A DNA stretch of 5,858 nucleotides from Kiritimatiellia bacterium. GTDB taxonomy: Bacteria > Verrucomicrobiota > Kiritimatiellia > RFP12 > UBA1067. The notes beneath the pieces were generated by a model. The model ran no database searches. It was given only the letters and a program-made list of their open reading frames with translations, and was not told the DNA's origin. Positions within the stretch are counted from its first letter, which is position 1, and each line of letters opens with the position of its first letter. The stretch lies in contig JAFUDL010000109.1 in assembly GCA_017459225.1 (NCBI GenBank), forward strand, positions 1-5,858, written 5' to 3'. A program made the translations under genes and the position numbers. This document shows, piece after piece, positions 1 to 5,858 of the stretch.

Positions 1-808
<808 letters not shown>

Positions 809-812
<4 letters not shown>

Positions 813-1414
813 AAATCCAGGCAACCATCGTCTTCTCCATCGCCGCAGCAGTCGCGCTATTCGCAGAACCCGTAACGCAGTCTTCTCCCTGCGCCGCCTG
901 CAACGGCAAGCGTTCGCTATCGCTTACGCCGCCCAACCTCGGGCAGTACGACGGCGAAATCGGCGTCACGCCCGGCAGACCGTTCACGTCGCACCGCTTC
1001 GACGTGAAGTACAAGACGTGCCCGCTGTGCTCTGGCACGGGCAGGCACGAGACGTACAAGCTCTTCGTCAAGGCGCCGCCAGAGGAGGAGCAGAAAGGCA
1101 TGGATGCGTGCACCGAATGCAGATGGGCGGGCGTGACGGCATGCCGCAAGTGCAAGGGAACGGGATACCAGGCGTGCCGAAAGTGCCAGAGCGGAGGCGG
1201 CAACAAGAACGGCAAACCGGGCTGGATCGTGTCGCAGAAGACGTCCACCACCGGAATGCGCTCGTCCATGAAGCACGCGAAGACGCTCGTGACGCCCTGC
1301 GGCGGATGCTCGGGAGTGGGGAAGATCATCTGCCCCGACTGCATGGGGAAAGGCGGCGTGGTGTGCAGAAAGTGCCATGGCCAGGGCGGAACGCCCAAAA
1401 AGGAGAAGCGTTAA
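809..1414 (+). CDS. Exported DnaJ-zinc-finger-like protein with eight CxxC motifs
   Basis: This 201-residue protein has a short basic start, a hydrophobic segment and a likely signal peptidase site after residue 19 (LFA|EP). It is therefore predicted to be exported to the periplasm or cell surface. The mature part carries eight CxxC pairs: C28/C31, C71/C74, C101/C104, C112/C115, C123/C126, C164/C167, C175/C178 and C186/C189. Several are followed by G-x-G as in the DnaJ central zinc-finger repeat CxxCxGxG (for example CPLCSGTG and CKGTG). There is no J domain. The last pairs fall at near-regular 11-residue spacing, as in DnaJ-type zinc ribbons. By analogy it may bind up to four zinc ions or act as a thiol-rich scaffold; partner and function are unknown. 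It sits between the sigma-54 activator (4-nt overlap) and the kinase (1-nt overlap), so it probably belongs to the same pathway. An ordinary cytoplasmic DnaJ-like ribbon protein is less likely given the N-terminus. Confidence 0.85.
1401..1406 (+). promoter_or_regulatory. Ribosome binding site for the protein kinase gene
   Basis: AGGAGA lies 7 nt before the ATG at 1414, which shares its A with the preceding TAA stop (TAATG). This decides the kinase start. The same frame is open much further upstream (from about 607), but that part only shadows the two preceding genes. Confidence 0.75.
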
Positions 1415-2466
1415 TGGAAAACAACGACAACACCTCTCCCGCGGCTGAAAACGAGGCGCCGCGCCGCAAATACCGCTTCGCGAAGCGCCCCACCAACATC
1501 CATGTGGTGCTGCGCCCAAAAATCGGGATTCCCACCTACGAGCCCGACGTTGTGCAGCAGACGCGAGTTGTGAAGAAGATATCGCGCGACACGCCGCCGA
1601 ACCTACCGTTCCTGCGCTTCGACGCCATCGTGGGACGTGGCGGCATGGCCGTTGTATGGCGCGCCTGGCACAAGGAGCTGCAGCGCTACGTGGCCGTCAA
1701 GGTGCTGGACGAGAAGTTCACGACCACTGGTCAGGACATCCGCCAGTTCATGTCGGAAGTGCGCATGATGACGGATCTCCATCACCAGGGCATCGTGCAG
1801 GGATACGGCGCGGACTGCGTTGACGGACGCTACTACCTGATAATGGACTATGTCGACGGCTACACCTTCGGCTCGCTGCAGAACCGCAAGAAGCGCATCT
1901 CCGAGTCAGACGCGATTATCGTGTGCGAATCAGTGGCCGATGCAATGAAGTACGCCTGGGACCTCTTCAACATCGTGCACTGCGACCTCAAGCCAGAGAA
2001 CATCATGGTGGACCGCGACGGGACGGTGAAGGTGATGGACCTCGGCCTCTGCCAGTCCACCGCCGTAATGCACCGCTACGACGAGAAGGAAGAGGTGATT
2101 GGCACGCCAGCATACATCAGTCCCGAGCAGATCTACTGCGACCAGGAGCTAGACTGCCGGGCCGACATCTACTGCCTCGGCGCCACGCTCTACCACCTCA
2201 CCACCGGACGCATGCTCTTCCCGCTGATGGACAACGACGACATCCTCCGCGCGCACGTGGATCCAATGGCGCGCTCGCCCGATCCCCGCCAGTTCGCGCC
2301 TGAACTCTCACACGGCTTCGCGCATCTAGTGGCAAGCATGCTTGTGAAGGACCGCGCCGAGCGCATTCAGACGTGGGACGCTGTGTACAACGCGGCGACA
2401 ACCGTGGAGGCAGGTGGCGACATTCCCGCGCCAACTGCCGCGTCCTCAGTCGCCCTTGACGACTAG
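1414..2466 (+). CDS. Eukaryote-type Ser/Thr protein kinase (Hanks type), cytoplasmic, non-RD
   Basis: This 350-residue protein kinase phosphorylates Ser/Thr on partner proteins. A basic, probably flexible N-terminus of about 67 residues precedes the catalytic domain (about 68-335). Visible motifs are the glycine loop GRGGMAVV (74-81), the ATP-binding lysine K96 in VAVKVL and the helix C glutamate E115. The catalytic loop is HCDLKPEN (189-196, D191, K193, N196), followed by metal-binding DLG (209-211), the activation-segment end GTPAYISPEQ (about 230-239) and the F-helix D251. The loop has HCD where HRD is usual, which makes it a non-RD kinase, and DLG replaces DFG. All catalytic residues are present, so it is probably active. 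There is no transmembrane segment or PASTA repeat after the kinase domain, so it should be cytosolic. Its place in an operon with a sigma-54 activator suggests that the two act together, perhaps with the activator as a substrate; this is inference. Its stop overlaps the end of the opposing gene. Confidence 0.93.
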   Translation: MENNDNTSPAAENEAPRRKYRFAKRPTNIHVVLRPKIGIPTYEPDVVQQTRVVKKISRDTPPNLPFLRFDAIVGRGGMAVVWRAWHKELQRYVAVKVLDEKFTTTGQDIRQFMSEVRMMTDLHHQGIVQGYGADCVDGRYYLIMDYVDGYTFGSLQNRKKRISESDAIIVCESVADAMKYAWDLFNIVHCDLKPENIMVDRDGTVKVMDLGLCQSTAVMHRYDEKEEVIGTPAYISPEQIYCDQELDCRADIYCLGATLYHLTTGRMLFPLMDNDDILRAHVDPMARSPDPRQFAPELSHGFAHLVASMLVKDRAERIQTWDAVYNAATTVEAGGDIPAPTAASSVALDD

Positions 2467-3132
2467 CTGCTGCCTACGCAGCGTGAGCCAGAGGGAGGGG
2501 ACGAGAAGGAGCAGGTCGCGGAGGATGGCGGGGAGCGGGCCGGAGGAAGAAGTGCCGCCGAAGCAGCCGCAGGAGACGTCGAGTCCGCGCAGGGCTGCCT
2601 GGGAGAGGGCCATGATGAACACGGCGAGCATTGCGGAAACCGCGGCGGCGGAGAGACGCACCCAACGAGAGAAGACCAGGAGCGGACCGACGACGCACTC
2701 GGCAAGCGGAACGGCGACCGCGCAACGTGCCTCTGGGGATGTATCCAATTCCAGTGGCCAATGCCCAATTGGGAACTGGCAACATTGGAGATTGGCAACA
2801 TTTTCACATTGGCAACATTCACAGCCGTTCGGCGGAATCTTAGGCGACGACAGCTCGGCCTTCGCCCCGCAGCACGCCTTGACGCGAGAAACCGACACCG
2901 TTGTACTTCCTTCGTTGCGCAACACAACCTTCCCCACGACATTTGAGCCAACTGCAACTTCTCCAAACGCGATTCCCTCCGATGGCACAATCAATCTCGG
3001 CGCGGCAAAAGCCACAGAGGAAATGAAAACCAGAAAGCAACACAGGCAACAAGAGCCAACATATTGAGCCCAATGCGACAAATGGTAGGGCGCGCTCGCC
3101 GAGCGCGCCGCAATGAAGCGCCGACGCAACAT
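2446..3132 (-). CDS. Exported DUF1573-like domain joined to a partial MauE/DoxX-like redox membrane domain
   Basis: Counting from the ATG at 3132 (228 residues), a long N-region and hydrophobic core end at a good signal peptidase site after residue 43 (VAFA|AP). Residues 45-103 resemble DUF1573, an Ig-like exported domain: F-G-E-V-x-x-G, then L-R-N-E-G-S, then a Cys pair at 87-88 and a terminal I-P-P-N-G. Residues about 104-130 are encoded by a TGGCAACATT repeat region and are Cys-rich low-complexity sequence. Residues about 131-228 look like the C-terminal part of MauE, a membrane protein of thiol-redox systems: three hydrophobic segments and the hallmark RGLDVSCGCFG with C188 and C190. The first MauE helix appears to be missing. 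The start is uncertain. The frame is open up to a TTG at 3222, another ATG lies at 3210 and a TTG at 3081, and the chosen ATG lies inside the palindromic element at 3084-3175. It may be a real fusion or a recombination-damaged pair. Confidence 0.65.
   Translation of the reverse strand: MLRRRFIAARSASAPYHLSHWAQYVGSCCLCCFLVFISSVAFAAPRLIVPSEGIAFGEVAVGSNVVGKVVLRNEGSTTVSVSRVKACCGAKAELSSPKIPPNGCECCQCENVANLQCCQFPIGHWPLELDTSPEARCAVAVPLAECVVGPLLVFSRWVRLSAAAVSAMLAVFIMALSQAALRGLDVSCGCFGGTSSSGPLPAILRDLLLLVPSLWLTLRRQQLVVKGD
2745..2822. repeat. Interspersed TGGCAACATT/CCAATT repeat cluster inside the DUF1573-MauE reading frame
   Basis: Three identical copies of TGGCAACATT start at 2777, 2793 and 2810 (spacing 16 and 17 nt). 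To their left are related CCAAT/ATTGG words, including the perfect palindrome CCCAATTGGG at 2764-2773. The stretch is low in complexity and differs from the GC-rich coding sequence on both sides. It encodes the Cys-rich linker between the two protein domains. It is too short and irregular for a CRISPR array. Confidence 0.7.
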
Positions 3133-3175
3133 CACCGGCGCATCATTGCGGACGGCTCGGAGTGCCGTCCCTACC
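3084..3175. repeat. REPIN-like element: two inverted GTAG-headed hairpins around a central palindrome
   Basis: The 92-bp element is bounded by a perfect 7-bp inverted repeat, GGTAGGG (3084-3090) and CCCTACC (3169-3175). The left half has GTAG (3085-3088) followed directly by a perfect 9-bp stem, GGCGCGCTC/GAGCGCGCC (3089-3109, 3-nt loop). The right half, read on the minus strand, has GTAG followed by GGACGGC...GCCGTCC (3150-3170). Between them 3110-3149 forms a third hairpin with a 14-bp stem (GCAATGAAGCGCCG, one mismatch) and a 12-nt loop. A GTAG tetranucleotide beside a stem-loop is the known layout of REP sequences mobilised by RAYT (TnpA-REP) transposases, and two inverted REPs define a REPIN. 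No transposase is present in the window. Confidence 0.82.
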
Positions 3176-3259
3176 ACGTCGCTCTCCCGCTGCCATATTC
3201 TTTCTCTCATACATCTCTTCAATACCTCGAATTACGTTACAACTACTGATACTCGCCAT
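3143..3259 (-). CDS. Short reading frame (38 aa) after the lipoprotein gene, ending inside the REPIN; possible truncated gene
   Basis: It starts at the ATG at 3259, with AGGAG 9 nt upstream directly after the lipoprotein TAA. That is a far better initiation site than any available to the next gene. The product begins MASISSCNVIRGIEEMYERK, then runs into the REPIN, which encodes the last 10 or so residues and supplies the TGA stop. No family is recognised. Removing the 92-bp REPIN does not restore a single long frame exactly, but changing that length by 1-2 nt would join this start to the signal peptide and DUF1573 frame. It may therefore be the original start of the downstream gene, cut off by the REPIN. 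A chance frame is also possible. Confidence 0.35.
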   Translation of the reverse strand: MASISSCNVIRGIEEMYERKNMAAGERRGRDGTPSRPQ

Positions 3260-3273
3260 GGCAAATTTCTCCT
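3176..3273. other. Spacer between lipoprotein gene and REPIN
   Basis: This roughly 100-nt AT-richer stretch holds the AGGAG (3269-3273) and ATG (3257-3259) of the short reading frame on the minus strand. I see no clear rho-independent terminator or promoter, so RHS-operon transcription may continue into the DUF1573 gene. Confidence 0.4.
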
Positions 3274-3879
3274 TTATTCACACCCAAAATCCAGCCAATT
3301 TTCAGCCACCTCAAATTCACACTTAGGAGCTTTTAGAACATTGACTATTATTCTATCTTTGTCATAATTTTCGCTTGCAATGAAAACGAACATTATCCCT
3401 CCCCTTATTTGTGTTCCTTTTTGCCAGGCATTGATCATTATTTCAAGTCTCCCAGAAGACTTACAGAAGCGAACCTCGGCATTCTCGATGTCTTTAATTA
3501 CGGTCTGACCTGATGGATTTGCGGAAACTAGAAGGTCCATGGTATTTGTACAGTCAAGTTCCATTGAAGAGTAATTGTCGGAAATAATAAAATCTCGAGC
3601 ACCATATTCAATCTTGACATTGTCACATGTGATTTCAAATGAAGATTCTGGATGTAGGACGAAACAACATCTTCGAAACCAACCATGCGAACCACGTTCA
3701 AGGACTATCCGTTTAGGGATCTTCTCGGAACGAAGGATGAGATCCCGTGGTGCAAGAAAGAAATCCCTACGTCTGACAATGAGACAATTCTCAGCATCAC
3801 AGTAGCTGACACTATTGGAAATGCATCCAAACATTGTCAACAAGATGAATGCACAGAATAAATCGGCCTTCCCCTTCAT
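3274..3879 (-). CDS. Predicted lipoprotein, candidate immunity protein for the RHS tip
   Basis: This 201-residue protein has no family I recognise. The start is the ATG at 3879: it overlaps the RHS stop as ATGA and has AAGGTGA (3884-3890) 4 nt upstream. The frame is open a little further up, but without such a signal. The N-terminus MKGKADLFCAFILLTMFGC is a lipoprotein-type signal with a weak lipobox, and C19 would be the lipidated residue. The mature part looks like a beta-rich soluble protein with several cysteines (for example CDAENC soon after the lipobox and C near the C-terminus). Overlap with the end of an RHS toxin gene, small size and lack of homology are the usual marks of a cognate immunity gene. 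Envelope location would suit a toxin acting in the periplasm. That role is inferred from context only. The gene is clearly more AT-rich than the plus-strand operon. Confidence 0.75.
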   Translation of the reverse strand: MKGKADLFCAFILLTMFGCISNSVSYCDAENCLIVRRRDFFLAPRDLILRSEKIPKRIVLERGSHGWFRRCCFVLHPESSFEITCDNVKIEYGARDFIISDNYSSMELDCTNTMDLLVSANPSGQTVIKDIENAEVRFCKSSGRLEIMINAWQKGTQIRGGIMFVFIASENYDKDRIIVNVLKAPKCEFEVAENWLDFGCE

Positions 3880-4424
3880 CGCTTCACCTTGGCTCCCTCT
3901 TTGCACTTTGATACTGTGTCAATTACAAAATCTCGGCAATTATTCCTCAGAGTCCACTTGAAATCCTTCCGTTCGCGACTATCTAGAACACACCGTTTAA
4001 ATTTGCCAAGATCATAATCACATGGGCTTAGTCCAACTGGACCTCCTGTCGTCCATGGCGATTTCTCTTCTGCATCCCCATATTTGTGCCCTTCCATAAG
4101 CGCCTCGTCACGAATTGATAAACCATCCTTGAAATACCGATTTGGATATGCTCCAAATCGTTTGCCGTCAACTTTGAACCAACAGTGCGTCACCATAAAT
4201 TGAGTAGGCGAAAATGGTCTTAAGATTGGCTGAGCCAAAGGATAGTACCATCTTGCCCTGTAACAAAAATAAGACACGCCCGAATCCTCCTTAGCATCCG
4301 AAAGTATTTTTCCAGCTCTGCAACATTTATATTTAGTCTTAAATTCAACATCCCCGCAGCAACATTTATTGTTACGGAATCGGCCACCGACTTTCTCGCA
4401 TTGAACACTTGCATATGGTATGAA
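3876..4424 (-). other. Variable C-terminal tip (candidate toxin domain) of the RHS protein
   Basis: This is the 182-residue segment after the DVLGL core boundary. A Cys-rich N-terminal half (pattern C-x11-CCC-x10-CC-x18-C) is followed by a second half with H551, an F-G-A-Y-P stretch, C606, C616 and C634 in NNCRDF. I do not recognise a named toxin family. The His-then-Cys order suggests a circularly permuted papain-like or LRAT/NlpC-P60-like hydrolase or acyltransferase, at low confidence. Confidence 0.55.
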
Positions 4425-5858
4425 AAGCCCTAGCACGTCAAATTCTGAAATAGGATTGCCCAGAAGGAAACCATACAAGTTCGCACTACCCAACTCTTCA
4501 GCAAGATCCCTACTGATCCATCTGCCCCCAATAGACATGTAGTGCCTGTAATTATAGGACACCAATGCAACAGAACCTTCGCCATGTTCAGAGGAGAAAC
4601 GGAATGGATTGCAAACATGGGGATTAATCTGCGAAGTTGAAGTAGCATATTGCGACACTACCACGTCACCAAATGGAGAGTATTCATATTGGCCCACTAC
4701 ATCACCAGCGCTGGAAACAAGTTGCGTCACATTTTTGTTTCCGTCGTGAGTGTAGTACGACAGAACACTTCCTGACAGAAATACAAGTGGTCGTGTTGCA
4801 ACGGGTTCGGTCACATCCCAGACGAAAGCAAGATCGACGGCGTTGCCATTGGCGGCGTCAAGGCGTTGAATACAGAGATAGTTGTCATAGAGGAAACGGT
4901 GATGTGTGTTTATGGTTGTAGTGTTTCCACCGCTCGCGTTGGTCGTTTGAGACTCACTGTACTCCACACGCCGGCCCATGCGGTCGAAGGACATTACGAT
5001 GTTGGTCGCCGCCGACTGCGTGCCGCCTGTCCATAGGACGGGTCTGTTCTCGCCGTTGTACTGGACTGACCACACGCCCGTGGAGGTCTGGATCAGCGTC
5101 TGGTTGCCGTCGTCGTCGAACTGGGGGACGAATTCCTCGCGCAGAGACGCAGAGTCGCAGAGGTTGGAGATTAGGGTGTACTGGTTGAGGCTGTTGGCGA
5201 CGTAGGTGCGGTTGGTGGCGAGGTCGGTGGAGGTGATGCGGTTGCCGATGTCGTCGTACTGGTAGGCGTATTCTAGGGTGGCCGGCACGGAGGCCGGCCC
5301 TCCCAGCTTGGTGGCGGAGGTGAGTTCGTTGCGGACGTTGTAGCCGTAGGCGTCAGTGCGGGATTCCGACATCGCCGTGCCGGAGCGTGCAATCTCGATG
5401 CGACGCCCCGCCGCGTCGTACGTGTAGTCGTACTGCGAGATGACGTCTGTGGGCGTGGCGTTGCGCACCTGCAGGAGCTGGCTGTTGGCGTCGTATGTCC
5501 ACGAGGCAGTGAGGCCGTTGGGGTAGGCGAGGGAGGATTTAAGGTCGCTGCCGGGGAGATAGGACCAGGTGAACGGAACGTTGGAGCCATTGGCGAGCAT
5601 CGTTGCGATCCTGCCGGTGGCGGCATCGTAGCCGACGGTGGTCTGCCTCTGCGGCGCGTTGGGGACAACGCGCCCTACCAAGCTGTATCCCGCAGTGCGG
5701 CCGTAGGAGTCCCAGTGTCGCACTATCGTGTTTTCGCCTGCGACGCCAATTAGCGTCTCGTTCGTCAAGGAGCCAGAGTCGTCGTAGCGGAAGTTCGTGA
5801 CGCCTTTGGCGTCCACCGCGTTGGTCTGCCTGCCCATCGCGTCGTAGAAGAGCGTGAC
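3876..5858 (-). CDS. RHS/YD-repeat polymorphic toxin protein, C-terminal 660 residues (5' partial)
   Basis: RHS proteins build a beta-cage from YD repeats that encloses a variable C-terminal toxin delivered to neighbouring cells. The frame is open to the right edge; the ATG at 5837 is an internal YDAMGR repeat, and residues are counted from it. YD repeats run through about 1-390 (for example YDAAGRR, YQYDDIGNR, YTHDGNKNVTQLV). The RHS core is about 395-471, with FSSEHGEG, YNYRHY, GRWISRD, NLYGF and the boundary DVLGL at 467-471. The usual RDPI and DPxGL prolines are absent. The tip is 472-653. Residues 480-525 carry seven Cys (C480, CCC 492-494, CC 505-506, C525). The second half has H551 in THCWFKVDG and C634 in NNCRDFV, an order like permuted papain/LRAT-type folds. 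Two REP-like hairpins are translated in frame, at 54-62 and 179-186. Composition turns AT-rich around 4750, before the tip begins. The RHS call is firm; the toxin activity is a guess. Confidence 0.93.
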   Translation of the reverse strand, partial: VTLFYDAMGRQTNAVDAKGVTNFRYDDSGSLTNETLIGVAGENTIVRHWDSYGRTAGYSLVGRVVPNAPQRQTTVGYDAATGRIATMLANGSNVPFTWSYLPGSDLKSSLAYPNGLTASWTYDANSQLLQVRNATPTDVISQYDYTYDAAGRRIEIARSGTAMSESRTDAYGYNVRNELTSATKLGGPASVPATLEYAYQYDDIGNRITSTDLATNRTYVANSLNQYTLISNLCDSASLREEFVPQFDDDGNQTLIQTSTGVWSVQYNGENRPVLWTGGTQSAATNIVMSFDRMGRRVEYSESQTTNASGGNTTTINTHHRFLYDNYLCIQRLDAANGNAVDLAFVWDVTEPVATRPLVFLSGSVLSYYTHDGNKNVTQLVSSAGDVVGQYEYSPFGDVVVSQYATSTSQINPHVCNPFRFSSEHGEGSVALVSYNYRHYMSIGGRWISRDLAEELGSANLYGFLLGNPISEFDVLGLFIPYASVQCEKVGGRFRNNKCCCGDVEFKTKYKCCRAGKILSDAKEDSGVSYFCYRARWYYPLAQPILRPFSPTQFMVTHCWFKVDGKRFGAYPNRYFKDGLSIRDEALMEGHKYGDAEEKSPWTTGGPVGLSPCDYDLGKFKRCVLDSRERKDFKWTLRNNCRDFVIDTVSKCKEGAKVKR
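3884..3890 (-). promoter_or_regulatory. Ribosome binding site for the lipoprotein gene
   Basis: AAGGTGA on the minus strand, within the last RHS codons, lies 4 nt before the ATG at 3879. It selects this start over the upstream in-frame codons and supports coupled translation with the RHS gene. Confidence 0.65.
5280..5303 (-). repeat. In-frame REP-like hairpin (GGAG head) inside the RHS gene
   Basis: On the minus strand GGAG (5303-5300) is followed at once by the 7-bp stem GGCCGGC/GCCGGCC with a 6-nt loop. The element is 24 nt (8 codons) and encodes GGPASVPA, placed between an N-E-L-T-S-A-T-K segment and the next YD repeat EYAYQYDDIGNR. It matches the layout of the REPIN halves at 3084-3175, with GGAG in place of GTAG. 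Confidence 0.7.
5653..5679 (-). repeat. In-frame REP-like hairpin (GTAG head) inside the RHS gene
   Basis: On the minus strand GGTAG (5679-5675) leads into a perfect 9-bp stem, GGCGCGTTG/CAACGCGCC, with a 4-nt loop. The 27-nt element encodes VGRVVPNAP between GRTAGYSL and QRQTTVGYDAATGR. Its first 12 nt (GGTAGGGCGCGT against GGTAGGGCGCGC) are nearly identical to the left end of the REPIN at 3084, which supports one repeat family. Confidence 0.78.

Noticed and set aside
2745..2822. CRISPR array
   Set aside because: Repeat units are only about 10 nt with 6-7 nt between them, far below CRISPR repeat and spacer lengths, and no cas genes are present.
2414..3067. A 217-codon plus-strand frame after the kinase gene
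   Set aside because: It is antisense to the DUF1573-MauE frame, has no recognisable domain, and its composition is that of a shadow frame.
3084..3175. Rho-independent terminator for the RHS operon
   Set aside because: The hairpins are strong but no T-run follows on either strand, and the GTAG heads and inverted pairing fit a REPIN better. It could still slow transcription.
4673..5205. Plus-strand frames over the RHS gene
   Set aside because: They are antisense to a clear RHS protein and show no domain or ribosome binding site support.

Overview
The window holds two blocks of genes that face each other. On the plus strand (1-2466) is a tightly packed three-gene signalling operon. It comprises the C-terminal part of a sigma-54 (RpoN) activator, a small exported protein with eight CxxC motifs, and a eukaryote-type Ser/Thr protein kinase. 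The reading frames overlap by 4 nt and then 1 nt, so they are probably translated as a coupled unit. The kinase stop lies 21 nt inside the end of the oppositely oriented gene, so there is no intergenic space between the blocks.

On the minus strand (5858 down to 2446) is an RHS/YD-repeat polymorphic-toxin locus. The RHS protein enters from beyond the right edge. It has YD repeats, an RHS core ending in DVLGL, and a 182-residue cysteine-rich C-terminal tip with a possible His/Cys catalytic pair. A 201-residue predicted lipoprotein starts inside the RHS stop codon (ATGA overlap) and is the obvious immunity candidate. Next come a short reading frame with a good ribosome binding site that ends inside a palindromic element, and a secreted/membrane protein joining a DUF1573-like domain to the C-terminal part of a MauE-like redox membrane domain.

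The most striking unexplained structure is a family of small GTAG/GGAG-headed hairpins that match the architecture of REP elements. One 92-bp element (3084-3175) consists of two inverted REP-like hairpins around a third palindrome with perfect 7-bp termini, the layout called a REPIN. Two single REP-like hairpins of 27 and 24 bp sit inside the RHS coding region, both in frame and both translated. A separate set of TGGCAACATT repeats lies exactly where the DUF1573 and MauE-like parts meet.

The window suggests a Gram-negative bacterium: there are signal peptides, a lipoprotein, a sigma-54 activator and an RHS locus. The mix of DUF1573, MauE-like, RHS and eukaryote-type kinase genes is reminiscent of the PVC group (Kiritimatiellota/Lentisphaerota/Verrucomicrobiota), but this is an impression of gene content and is not proven. 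The plus-strand operon and the RHS repeat region are GC-rich. The RHS tip and lipoprotein gene (about 3230-4750) are clearly more AT-rich, which fits acquisition or exchange of the toxin/immunity cassette.
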